Positions 46,580-54,809 of a DNA stretch of 64,000 nt are shown here, piece after piece; the first letter of the stretch is position 1; every line of letters starts with the position of its first letter. The notes beneath the pieces were generated by a model. The model ran no database searches. It worked only from the letters and a program-made list of their open reading frames with translations, and was not told the DNA's origin. A program made the translations under genes and the position numbers. Source of the stretch: Arachnia propionica (lineage in GTDB: Bacteria; Actinomycetota; Actinomycetes; Propionibacteriales; Propionibacteriaceae); NCBI RefSeq assembly GCF_037055325.1, contig NZ_CP146373.1, positions 2,108,001 to 2,172,000 on the forward strand, given 5' to 3'.

Positions 46580-47353
46580 ATGGATCTGGGTCTGAACGAC
46601 AGGCGAACGATCGTCACCGGGGGTTCCAAGGGCCTCGGGTTCGCCATCGCACGAGAACTCGTCTCCGAAGGGGCCACGGTGCGGATCTGTGCCCGCAACG
46701 CCGGCGAGGTGGAGGCTGCCGTTGAGGGGCTCGGTGAAGGCGCGGATGGCCGTGTCCTCGACGTGCGTGATGCCGGGCAGCTGAATGACTTCGTGGTCTG
46801 GGCGGCAGAGTCGATGGGAGGCATCGACGTCCTGATCAACAACGCCGGCGGAGCACATCCGGGCTCCTTCGAAGCTCTCTCGGACGAGTCACTGCTGGCC
46901 GATTTCAACATCAAGGTGCACACCTGGTTCCGGGCCGTGAAGGCCGCCCTACCGTGGCTGCGACAAAGCCCTGCCCCCAGGGTGATCAACATCGGGTCGG
47001 TCTATGCCCGGATGCCCGATTTCCGGTTCTTCTCCACAACGGTGAACCGCGCGGCCGGGCTCAACCTGACCAAGGCCCTGGCCCAGGAGCTGGCAGGCGA
47101 CGGAATTCTGGTCAATTCCGTGAACATCGGCTGCGTCGAGACCCCACAGTGGGCGAACATCCATGCAAAACGGGCACCAGAGAAATCAGCGGAGGAGTTC
47201 TTCGCGGACCTGGCCGCCGATGAGATCCCCCTTGCCCGTTTCGGCACACCGGACGAGGTCTCGGGAATCGTGGCCTTCCTGGCAGGCGACCGGGCGAGTT
47301 ACATCACGGGCGCAAGCATCGACGTCGCCGGCGGCATGGGGCGCTACGCCTGA
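46580..47353 (+). CDS. short-chain dehydrogenase/reductase with atypical active site
   Basis: SDR-fold oxidoreductase of 257 aa. The NAD(P)-binding TGGSKGLGFAIA is near residues 11-22 and NNAGGAHPG near 90. The usual YxxxK catalytic pair is absent: at the aligned place the sequence reads TTVNR (153-157) before AAGLNLTKALA, a layout seen in some divergent SDR groups. Catalysis must therefore differ or use other residues, or the protein may be a binder. Strong ribosome site GGAAGGAGGG before ATG 46580. It is the third gene of the cyclase operon. Confidence 0.88.
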   Translation: MDLGLNDRRTIVTGGSKGLGFAIARELVSEGATVRICARNAGEVEAAVEGLGEGADGRVLDVRDAGQLNDFVVWAAESMGGIDVLINNAGGAHPGSFEALSDESLLADFNIKVHTWFRAVKAALPWLRQSPAPRVINIGSVYARMPDFRFFSTTVNRAAGLNLTKALAQELAGDGILVNSVNIGCVETPQWANIHAKRAPEKSAEEFFADLAADEIPLARFGTPDEVSGIVAFLAGDRASYITGASIDVAGGMGRYA

Positions 47354-47371
47354 ACCCTGAAGGAGGCAACA

Positions 47372-48454
47372 ATGACTGATTTCCGTCTGGACACCGCGAC
47401 CCGCAGACCGCAGGCCGAACGCGAGACAATCCTCGCCGACCCCGGGTTCGGATCGAACTTCAGCGACCACATGGTCCTGATCGATTGGACCCCGGAACGT
47501 GGCTGGCACGACCACCGGATCGTCGGCTACGCCCCCTTCGTCCTCGACCCGGCCTCGGCGGTGTTCCACTACGCCCAAGAAGCGTTCGAGGGGTTGAAGG
47601 CCTATGCCCACGAGGACGGTTCGATCTGGCGGTTCCGCGCCGACGTCAACGCCACCCGGTTCCAGTGTTCGGCACGTCGCCTGGCGCTGCCCGAACTCAG
47701 CGTCGACGATTTCCTGACAGGCATCGACCGTCTCGTGGATGTGGACCGGGACTGGGTGCCGCGCGGAGCGGAGCAGAGCCTGTACCTGAGGCCTTTCATG
47801 TTCGCCCGCTCGGCCTTCCTAGCGGTCAAGCCGTCGACCTCGGTCACCTACGCTGTCATCGCGAGCCCGTCCGGGGCCTACTTCGGCGGATCCGGGGTGC
47901 AACCGGTCAGGATCTGGGTCTCCCGCGACTTCAGCCGAGCCGCTCCCGGTGGAACGGGCTTCGCGAAGTGCGGTGGAAACTACGCCGCATCGATGGTGGC
48001 CCAGCAGGAGGCCGAAGCAGCCGGGTGCAGCCAGGTCGCTTTCCTTGACGCGGTGGAGCACCGCTACATCGAGGAGCTGGGTGGCATGAACCTGTTCGCG
48101 GTCACCGCAAACGGCCACGTGATCACCCCAGCGCTCACGGACTCGATCCTGGAGGGCGTGACCCGCTCCGCGGTCCTGCACCTGGCTGCCGATGCGGGAC
48201 TGGCCGTCGAGGAACGTCGCCTCTCACAGCAGGAGCTCTTCTGCGGCATCGACGACGGAAGCATCCGTGAGGTCTTCGCCTGCGGCACCGCGGCCATCAT
48301 CACCCCGGTGGCCAGCTTCACCGATCCGGACGGCACCCACGTCGTGGCGGAGGGACAGCCGGGCAGGACGACACTCGACCTGCGCCGGCAGCTCACAGAG
48401 ATCCAGTACGGGCGGCGCCCCGACCCCTACGGTTGGATGCACCGCATCGTTTGA
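47372..48454 (+). CDS. ilvE: branched-chain amino acid aminotransferase
   Basis: Fold type IV PLP transaminase of 360 aa, of the ilvE group II size. The PLP Lys199 is in GFAKCGGNYAAS, with RPFMFARS near residue 140 and EELGGMNLFAV near 232 as in BCAT; the C-terminal EIQYGRRPDPYGWMHRIV is diagnostic of this subfamily. GAAGGAGG lies before ATG 47372. It is the last gene of the cyclase/AhpD/SDR operon. Whether it is the only IlvE of the genome, or a specialised aminotransferase of this pathway, cannot be told here. Confidence 0.9.
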   Translation: MTDFRLDTATRRPQAERETILADPGFGSNFSDHMVLIDWTPERGWHDHRIVGYAPFVLDPASAVFHYAQEAFEGLKAYAHEDGSIWRFRADVNATRFQCSARRLALPELSVDDFLTGIDRLVDVDRDWVPRGAEQSLYLRPFMFARSAFLAVKPSTSVTYAVIASPSGAYFGGSGVQPVRIWVSRDFSRAAPGGTGFAKCGGNYAASMVAQQEAEAAGCSQVAFLDAVEHRYIEELGGMNLFAVTANGHVITPALTDSILEGVTRSAVLHLAADAGLAVEERRLSQQELFCGIDDGSIREVFACGTAAIITPVASFTDPDGTHVVAEGQPGRTTLDLRRQLTEIQYGRRPDPYGWMHRIV

Positions 48455-48462
48455 GCGCGAGT

Positions 48463-49368
48463 TCAGTCGTCCTCCTGCGGAAGGTAGTCGACCAGGGCCT
48501 GTACCGATGGGATGACGTAGATGGCTCCGCTGAGTGGGGTAGTGAAACGGGTCAGCGCGTCACGGGTCCCATCGACACCGGCCATGCGGCGCAGCATCTC
48601 GACCTGCCGCCACTGGTCCTGGCTGAAACCGACGAACAGCGTTCCATGCTCCCCGGTGCAGCCGTACGAGACGTTGTGCCGGAAGATGTCGAGTTCATTG
48701 CCGTCAACATCGACCACGGTCCGGGCGACATGCGAAGAGGCCGGTTTGATGTCGTCAGCAAGCTCGACGGAATCGGATTTCGTGCGACCGATGACAAGTT
48801 CTTGGTCGTGTTCGCTGAGGTTTTGCCAGGACCTCTCGTGCCGCCACTGCTGAAAGAGCAGAATGCTCGCCCCTGCTCCGGGCCTGCCCGGAGCGACACA
48901 GGCCGCTGTGGGGGCCTCGATCAGCGGTGGATTCTCGCTGCCATCGATGAATCCCGTCAGGTCACGCGACTGCTTGTAGTGCCAGCCGTCCAGTTCCGTG
49001 GCGACGGTGGCGATGCCGGTGAGGGCGTCGCGCAGCTCCGTTGTCCGATCGAACAGGATGGAGCGTTCCCCAGCGGAGAGCCACACCCACAGATCGTGCG
49101 GGGTGGCTGGCATCGTGAAACCATCGGTTCCACGGATCGGCTCATCCCAGTCGGCAGCATCTTCGGGGGTATCCGCGGGCCGGGCAGCGCGCCACAGGCT
49201 GGGCCGGACCCCCACGACCATGTTGGTGCTGCCTTCCGTGTAGGCAGCCGGAATTCTGAACAACGCCCGAAGCGCCTCTTCCAGCGTCTCAGAACGGTCG
49301 AGATCGAACTCCAGGTATGCGTTCTCCGTGTTTCCCTGGGCGAAAATTCCTGGCTGCGGCATGGTCAT
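48463..49368 (-). CDS. Dyp-type heme peroxidase
   Basis: Dye-decolorising peroxidase of 301 aa (YfeX/class B-like, no Tat signal, so cytoplasmic or encapsulated). The GxxDG motif is present as GFIDGSENP near residue 144 with its distal Asp, then the proximal heme His in SSHVARTV and the distal Arg in FRHNVSYG. There is no encapsulin gene in the window. It converges on ilvE with only eight bases between stops. Confidence 0.9.
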   Translation of the reverse strand: MTMPQPGIFAQGNTENAYLEFDLDRSETLEEALRALFRIPAAYTEGSTNMVVGVRPSLWRAARPADTPEDAADWDEPIRGTDGFTMPATPHDLWVWLSAGERSILFDRTTELRDALTGIATVATELDGWHYKQSRDLTGFIDGSENPPLIEAPTAACVAPGRPGAGASILLFQQWRHERSWQNLSEHDQELVIGRTKSDSVELADDIKPASSHVARTVVDVDGNELDIFRHNVSYGCTGEHGTLFVGFSQDQWRQVEMLRRMAGVDGTRDALTRFTTPLSGAIYVIPSVQALVDYLPQEDD

Positions 49369-49422
49369 GGCGACACCCTATCGGGGAAATCCTCCGCTCC
49401 TCGCACCGCCGGGCCAGTCCAC

Positions 49423-50265
49423 TCACATCTTGACTGCACCTTCGGTCAGGCCGCTCAGGAACTGGCGACTACCCACGACGAAAATGAGCAGCAGCGGCGC
49501 AACCGCAATGAACGAACCCATCATCACCATTCCATAATCGGTGCCGTGGGCGGTCTGGAGCTGCGAAAGCACCACCTGGAGGGTGAGCTGGTTGGGATTG
49601 TTCAACACGATCAGCGGCCACAGGAAGTCGTTCCAGGAACCGATGAACGTGAAGATCCCGAGGAAAGCCAGGGCGGGACGGGCCGCGGGCAACGCGACAT
49701 GGAAATATTGGCGGAAAAATCCGCACCCGTCCATGGTGGCGGCCTCGATCAGTTCGACGTGCACCGCGCTGGTGAAGTACTGCCGCAGCCAGAAGATCCC
49801 AAAGGCGTTCGCGAAAGCCGGGAACATCACCGCCTGCAACTTTCCCACCCAGCCAACCTGGCTCATCACCAGGAACAACGGGATGGTCGACAGCTGTCCG
49901 GGCAGCAGGAACGTGAACATGATGATTCCGAACAGGATTCCCCGCCCACGAAACGAGAACTTGGAGAAGGCGAAGGCGGCCACCGAGTCGAGGAAGAGCA
50001 CAACGAAGGTGACCACCGATGCAACGATGAGGGTATTCATCATCGCGGCCCACACATTCACAGTGCCGGTCACCTTTTGGAAATTCTCCCAGAACCGATC
50101 ACCGGGAATCAGCGGCGGCGGAAACTCGTGAATGGCGCTGGACCTGTGGGTGGACAGCACAAACATCCAGTAAAACGGAAAGAACGCGATCAGCGCTCCC
50201 GCTATCAGGAAGAGGTGCCGCATCAGACCCCACGGCCTGATGGGACGGGCTCTCTGCTCGCTCAT
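49423..50265 (-). CDS. sugar ABC importer permease (MalG-type)
   Basis: Second inner-membrane subunit of a carbohydrate importer, 280 aa with six helices. The EAA loop lies near residues 165-190 (ELIEAATMDGCGFFRQYFHVALP), which docks the ATPase. ATG 50265 overlaps the first permease gene by four bases. No ATPase gene lies with the operon, so a shared MsiK/MalK-like ATPase must serve it. Next to it, on the other side of a 160-bp gap, are mannosidase genes. Confidence 0.9.
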   Translation of the reverse strand: MSEQRARPIRPWGLMRHLFLIAGALIAFFPFYWMFVLSTHRSSAIHEFPPPLIPGDRFWENFQKVTGTVNVWAAMMNTLIVASVVTFVVLFLDSVAAFAFSKFSFRGRGILFGIIMFTFLLPGQLSTIPLFLVMSQVGWVGKLQAVMFPAFANAFGIFWLRQYFTSAVHVELIEAATMDGCGFFRQYFHVALPAARPALAFLGIFTFIGSWNDFLWPLIVLNNPNQLTLQVVLSQLQTAHGTDYGMVMMGSFIAVAPLLLIFVVGSRQFLSGLTEGAVKM

Positions 50266-51200
50266 GCCCGGCGCTCCCTCGTCGCGAAGAAGTTGATGAT
50301 CGCGAACACCATCACGATCACGACAATGCCCCAGGCGATGGCGGCACCGTAGCCGTAGCGGTTCTCTTGGAAAGCCACCGAATAGAAATACATGACCATG
50401 GTGAGACCGGAATTCCCTACTCCCCCACTGGCGGCGGCGCTTCCCGCCTTGGAGCTGGTGAGCACCTGGGATTCGGTGAACGACTGGAGCGATCCGATTG
50501 TGGACATGATCGTCACGAACATCACGATCGGTCGCAGCAGCGGCAGGGTGATGTGGAAAAACTGCCGCACCGGGCCTGCTCCCTCCAGGGACGCGGCCTC
50601 GTAGATGTCTTTCGGGATCGCCTGCAGACCTGCCAGAATGATCAGGGCGTTGTAGCCGACGAAACTCCACGCCGACAGCGTCGAGATCGCGATCTTGATA
50701 CCCCATTCGGTCTGGAGCCACGGAATCTTGCCCGCTCCAATCACGTTGAGCAGCGCGTTCGCCAGGCCAAAGTTGCTGGAGAAAATCGAGCTGAACAGGA
50801 TGCCCATCGCCACCATCGAGGTCACGTTCGGCAGCAGATACGCCACCCGGTAGGTGTTGGAGAAACGTGTGGTGCTGTTGAGGGCCAAAGCGACGAGAGT
50901 GGCAAGGGTGAGGCACGGCACGGTGGACATCACCCACAGGATCAAGGTGTTGCCGAAGGACTTCCAAAACAGTTTGTCCGTCAGGAGGTATTCGAAGTTC
51001 TTCAGACCGATGATCTGAAAATCGCCAAGGCCACTCCAGTTCGTCACCGAGATGAATGCGGTGAACAGGATGGGAGCAGCCGAGAAAAGCGCGAATAGCA
51101 GGTAGTACGGGGAGACCGCCGCGTAGAGCGGCAACGCGCGCCGGCCCCGCACCTTGAGCGTTCCGAGGTCGGGTGCCTTCGTACGGGGCCGGCGGGACAT
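50262..51200 (-). CDS. sugar ABC importer permease (MalF-type)
   Basis: First inner-membrane subunit of 312 aa with six hydrophobic segments after a basic N-terminus. The EAA loop is near residue 214 (EAASLEGAGPVRQFFHITLP). Its ATG 51200 overlaps the binding-protein gene stop by a single base, and its end overlaps the next permease by four. Confidence 0.9.
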   Translation of the reverse strand: MSRRPRTKAPDLGTLKVRGRRALPLYAAVSPYYLLFALFSAAPILFTAFISVTNWSGLGDFQIIGLKNFEYLLTDKLFWKSFGNTLILWVMSTVPCLTLATLVALALNSTTRFSNTYRVAYLLPNVTSMVAMGILFSSIFSSNFGLANALLNVIGAGKIPWLQTEWGIKIAISTLSAWSFVGYNALIILAGLQAIPKDIYEAASLEGAGPVRQFFHITLPLLRPIVMFVTIMSTIGSLQSFTESQVLTSSKAGSAAASGGVGNSGLTMVMYFYSVAFQENRYGYGAAIAWGIVVIVMVFAIINFFATRERRA

Positions 51201-52501
51201 CAGAGGGTCAAACCATTCTGCTCGGCGAGCCGTTTGGCCTGCTCAACGGCATCGTTCCAGGCCTGCTCGGGATCCTTGTTGCTGGCCTCCACCAATTCCA
51301 GTTCCGCGCTGAAAGGTCCGCTGACAGTGTTGTTGAACTTGTGTTCGTACAAGGGACGCACCGTCTCGGCGGCCTTCGCAAACACCTCGGCACCCACCTG
51401 ACCGCCCAGGAACTCCGTCGGTGCGTGAAGCGCCTCGGACGTGAAGGCCGTAGAATTCGCCGGGAAGTTTCCCTTGTCCTCGTACTCGACGATCTGATTG
51501 TCGGCGTTCAGAATGTGCATGATCACCTCGAAAGCCTTCGCTGCATCAGCGGTGCCCTTCGGGATGGTCAGGAAAGAGCCGCCGTTGTTGGTGGCATCAC
51601 CGGGATGCGCGCACACGTGCCACGTGCCGGCGGTATCGGGTGCATCCACCTTCAGGTCGGACAGATGCCAGGAGGCCCCGATGTCGGCAGGCAGTTTCCC
51701 GGCTGCGACCGCGGCCTGAGTGTCGGGGCTATCGGATTTGGCCCCGGCGCTGATACCCAGCGTGTGGGCCTTGACAGCGGTGTTCCAGGCGGAATGGATG
51801 TGTTCCTCGACGCCGATGAACTTCCCGGACGAGTCCACGAAGTTCTTACCCGTCTGCTTTACCGCCGTCTCGAAGACGGTGGAGAGGTTTCGTACCAAGA
51901 AGGTGCCCGCTTCCTTCCCTACCATCTCGACACCCAGGTTGAAGTATTCGTCCCAGGTACGGATGGCTGCCGCCAGCGTCTCGGGTTCATGGGGCAAACC
52001 CAGCTTCTCGAAGACATCGAAGCGATAGAACAAAGCGGTGGGCCCGATGTCGATCGGGATACCCAGCTGCCTGCCATCGGCCGCTGTGGCCTGAGCCCAT
52101 TTCCAGTCCAGGAACTCCCCCTTGCGGGATTCGGCGCCCAGCGTGTTGAGGTCGATGAAGAAGTCGGGCTGGGAAGCGAAAAAAGCGATGTCCTCCCCCT
52201 TGACGCCCGTGATCGCCGGCAAACCGGAACCGGCCTGGAAGGTCGTGGTGAGTTTCTGTTTGAAGTCGCCACCGATGACATCCTGTCGCAGAGACACGCC
52301 AGGGAAGGCCTTGGTCACGGAATCGAGCACCGCGGCGGAGAAACCCTCGGGCCAGGTCCACAACACAATCTGTGAACCGTCCCCGCTGGATGTGCCCTCC
52401 GAACCAGCCGGAGCAGTGGAACAGCCGCTCAGGAAAGCAGCCAGCGGTGCGATACCGCCCAAGGCGATCACACCGCGTCGTGTGATTGGTTCGGTGAGCA
52501 T
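51200..52501 (-). CDS. sugar-binding lipoprotein of the ABC importer
   Basis: Extracytoplasmic solute-binding protein of the CUT1/MalE-like type, 433 aa. The signal peptide contains two Arg in a Tat-like ITRRGVIALGG start and ends in the lipobox LSGC (Cys about 27), so the protein is a lipoprotein, perhaps exported by Tat. A Ser/Gly-rich linker precedes the binding lobes (about 42-430). ATG 52501 is preceded by AGGAG. It opens a minus-strand operon divergent from the DeoR regulator. Mannosides are the likely ligand from context; the sequence does not settle it. Confidence 0.9.
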   Translation of the reverse strand: MLTEPITRRGVIALGGIAPLAAFLSGCSTAPAGSEGTSSGDGSQIVLWTWPEGFSAAVLDSVTKAFPGVSLRQDVIGGDFKQKLTTTFQAGSGLPAITGVKGEDIAFFASQPDFFIDLNTLGAESRKGEFLDWKWAQATAADGRQLGIPIDIGPTALFYRFDVFEKLGLPHEPETLAAAIRTWDEYFNLGVEMVGKEAGTFLVRNLSTVFETAVKQTGKNFVDSSGKFIGVEEHIHSAWNTAVKAHTLGISAGAKSDSPDTQAAVAAGKLPADIGASWHLSDLKVDAPDTAGTWHVCAHPGDATNNGGSFLTIPKGTADAAKAFEVIMHILNADNQIVEYEDKGNFPANSTAFTSEALHAPTEFLGGQVGAEVFAKAAETVRPLYEHKFNNTVSGPFSAELELVEASNKDPEQAWNDAVEQAKRLAEQNGLTL

Positions 52502-52592
52502 GTCAGTCTCCTAGGGATGAGGTGAACCTGTCCTCGCCCGCGTCTTTGAGGCTCGGACGCAGGCAAGGCTATGGCGCACATGAATGTGTGTC

Positions 52593-52619
52593 AATGATCG
52601 CCAAAGATCATTGGTGATC
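52593..52619. promoter_or_regulatory. overlapping palindromes, probable DeoR-family operator
   Basis: AATGATC (52593-52599) and GATCATT (52606-52612) form a perfect palindrome with a six-base spacer. A second, overlapping one, GATCGCCAA (52596-52604) and TTGGTGATC (52611-52619), matches in eight of nine positions. Both lie in the 160-bp gap between the divergent importer (start 52501) and the DeoR gene (start 52662) and are AT-richer than the rest. Confidence 0.7.
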
Positions 52620-52661
52620 GAATTTGTTGCAGCCTGCTGAGGTGGCTTGTAGGTTGGTGTC

Positions 52662-53420
52662 GTGATCAAAGAGGCTCGTCAGCGCGCTCTCCTGGAGCAG
52701 CTGCGCGAACACCAGGTGGCCAGCACCGCCACTTTGTCTGAGGCTCTCAAGGCCTCGACCACCACCGTGCGCCGGGACCTCGACGAACTGAGCGCTCTGG
52801 GCTTGATCGTGCGGGTCTTCGGAGGAGCCCGACTGGCTTCCGAGAACCCACTCGCGGAGAAAGTGGACGATCCTTTCGACGAGGTGCTCGCCCGCGGTGA
52901 CGAGGGCAAACGCGCGATAGCCGGACTGGTCGCCCAGCGGATCACGCCGGGCAACACCGTTTTCCTGGAGGCCGGAACCACCACCTACCGCGTAGCAGAG
53001 AAACTGTTGGAGCACGACCTGACCGTGGTGACGAATTCATTGCGTATCGCCGACCTGCTGGTCACCAATCCCAGAACTGAACTGATCATGCTGGGCGGGC
53101 ACGTCAATCGCGAGTACATGTCCGTCCAGGGAGCCACCACGACAGCAGAGATCGCCAACCTTCAGATCGACGTCGCGGTGCTCGGCTGCTCCGGCGTCGG
53201 CGAACGCGCCGTCGTACGCGACACCGACCCGAGGGGTCGCGAGATCAAACTTGCCGCCCGCCGGCACGCCTCCCGCGTGCTCCTCGTCGCCGGCCACGAC
53301 AAGTTCCCAGGAATCGGCGCCTACAACGCCATTGACGTCGGAGACGTGGATCTGTTGATCACCGACCATCCCCTGCCCACTGCTTTCACTACTCTGCCCA
53401 CGGAGGTGCTGCACCCGTGA
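52662..53420 (+). CDS. DeoR/GlpR-family transcriptional regulator
   Basis: Sugar-phosphate-responsive repressor of 252 aa. The N-terminal winged helix (about 5-57) contains STATLSEALKASTTTVRRDL and the C-terminal sensor domain (about 75-245) contains the DeoR-type TVFLEAGTTTYRVAEKL and the conserved HxDKF-like GHDKFPGIGA tract. Members sense phosphorylated sugars. GTG 52662 starts it; its stop overlaps the GH4 gene by four bases. It lies between and probably controls both the importer and mannosidase operons. Confidence 0.92.
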   Translation: MIKEARQRALLEQLREHQVASTATLSEALKASTTTVRRDLDELSALGLIVRVFGGARLASENPLAEKVDDPFDEVLARGDEGKRAIAGLVAQRITPGNTVFLEAGTTTYRVAEKLLEHDLTVVTNSLRIADLLVTNPRTELIMLGGHVNREYMSVQGATTTAEIANLQIDVAVLGCSGVGERAVVRDTDPRGREIKLAARRHASRVLLVAGHDKFPGIGAYNAIDVGDVDLLITDHPLPTAFTTLPTEVLHP

Positions 53421-54802
53421 AACTGACCCTTCTAGGTGGCGGTGGTTTCCGCGTGCCGTTGATGTTTCGCACCCTGCTTGCCGACCAGAGCGACCGCCGG
53501 GTCACCGAGCTGAGGCTCTGGGACACCGATGCAGGACGCCTGGCCGTGATCCGCTCCATCCTGCAGGCGATGGCCCAGGGACATCCGACGGCCCCGAAGG
53601 TGGAGGTGTCGCAGAACCTGGACGAGGCCGTGGCCGGAACCGACTTCGTCTTCAGTGCCATTCGGGTCGGCGGCACCGAGGGCCGCGCCACCGAGGAGAC
53701 CATCGCCCACTGCTGCGAGGTCCTCGGGCAGGAGACCACCGGCTTCGGTGGCCTGAACTACGCGTTGCGTGGCATCCCCACCGCCATCCGGATCGCCAAA
53801 ACAATCGCCCGCCTGGCCCCCGAGGCTCATCTGATCAACTTCACCAACCCAGCCGGGATCATCACCGAGGTGAGCTCCCGGATCCTGGGCGACCGGGTGA
53901 TCGGGATCTGCGACTCCCCCGTCGGCCTGGCCCGGCGCGTGCTCGACACCCTCGAGGGGGCGGGGCTGGTGGCCGCGGGAACCACCTCCCGGGTGATCGC
54001 GGGCGACGACCGGGTCCGGCTCGACTACGTCGGTCTCAATCACCTGGGCTGGTTGCAGCGGCTGCTGGTGGACGGCGACGACATGCTTCCGCTGCTGCTG
54101 GAGCGCCCCGACCTGATCGAATCCTTCGAGGAGGGCCGCCTGTTCGGCGCTCAGTGGCTGCAACAGCTCGGATCGGTGCCGAACGAGTACCTGCACTACT
54201 ACTACTTCGCCCGCGAAACCCGGAAGGCCGACGACGCCGTGGAGGCCACTCGGGGGGTATTCCTGGCCGCCCAGCAACGCGACTTCTACGCCCGCGCCGC
54301 TGCTCTTCCCGGCCCGGAGGCGTATGCACTGTGGGAAGCCACCCGGCTGCGTCGCGAGGAAACCTACATGGCCTCCAACCGGTTGGCCGCGGGCGGCGTG
54401 GAACGTGACGCGCAGGATCTCGCATCCGGTGGCTACGACCGGGTGGCGCTGGCGGTAATGAAGGCGATCGCCTTCGACGAAACCACCGATCTGATCGTCA
54501 ATCTCCGCAACGGCGACCGGTTGCCGGAGCTACCCCGAGACGCCGTCATCGAGGCACCCTGCCGGATCGGCGCGACCGGACCGGTGCCGCTACCCATCTC
54601 ACCACTGCCTGAGCACGCCGTCGGGTTGGTGCAGTCGGTCAAGTACTCGGAACGTACCATCATCCGGGCGGCGCTGGAAGGCAGCCTGGACCTGGCGGTC
54701 GCGGCCTTCGCCCACCACCCGTTGATCGATGGTGTGGGTGTGGCCCGGGAACTTCTGGAACGCGCCCGGGCAGAATTCCCAGAGCTCGGGTACCTGTCCT
54801 GA
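53417..54802 (+). CDS. family GH4 NAD-dependent (6-phospho-)glycosidase
   Basis: Glycosidase of 461 aa using NAD+ and a divalent metal to cleave glycosides by an oxidation-elimination route. The nucleotide-binding LLGGGGFRVP is at about residues 5-14, and the specificity tetrapeptide of GH4 is CDSP at Cys165-Pro168 (ICDSPVGLARR), in the place of CNVP in 6-phospho-beta-glucosidases. Many GH4 members act on 6-phosphoglycosides, others on unphosphorylated sugars. In the mannosidase operon it could cleave a phosphorylated mannoside or glucoside. ATG 53417 overlaps the regulator stop by four bases. Confidence 0.88.
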   Translation: MKLTLLGGGGFRVPLMFRTLLADQSDRRVTELRLWDTDAGRLAVIRSILQAMAQGHPTAPKVEVSQNLDEAVAGTDFVFSAIRVGGTEGRATEETIAHCCEVLGQETTGFGGLNYALRGIPTAIRIAKTIARLAPEAHLINFTNPAGIITEVSSRILGDRVIGICDSPVGLARRVLDTLEGAGLVAAGTTSRVIAGDDRVRLDYVGLNHLGWLQRLLVDGDDMLPLLLERPDLIESFEEGRLFGAQWLQQLGSVPNEYLHYYYFARETRKADDAVEATRGVFLAAQQRDFYARAAALPGPEAYALWEATRLRREETYMASNRLAAGGVERDAQDLASGGYDRVALAVMKAIAFDETTDLIVNLRNGDRLPELPRDAVIEAPCRIGATGPVPLPISPLPEHAVGLVQSVKYSERTIIRAALEGSLDLAVAAFAHHPLIDGVGVARELLERARAEFPELGYLS

Positions 54803-54809
54803 GGTCGAC

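Noticed and set aside
48433..50352. 639-codon plus-strand open frame
   Set aside because: It mirrors the Dyp peroxidase and permease genes on the minus strand; no domain recognised.
49423..52501. Maltose/trehalose importer
   Set aside because: Subunit types are of the same class, but neighbouring genes are mannosidases, not amylases or trehalose genes. The ligand is left as probable mannoside.
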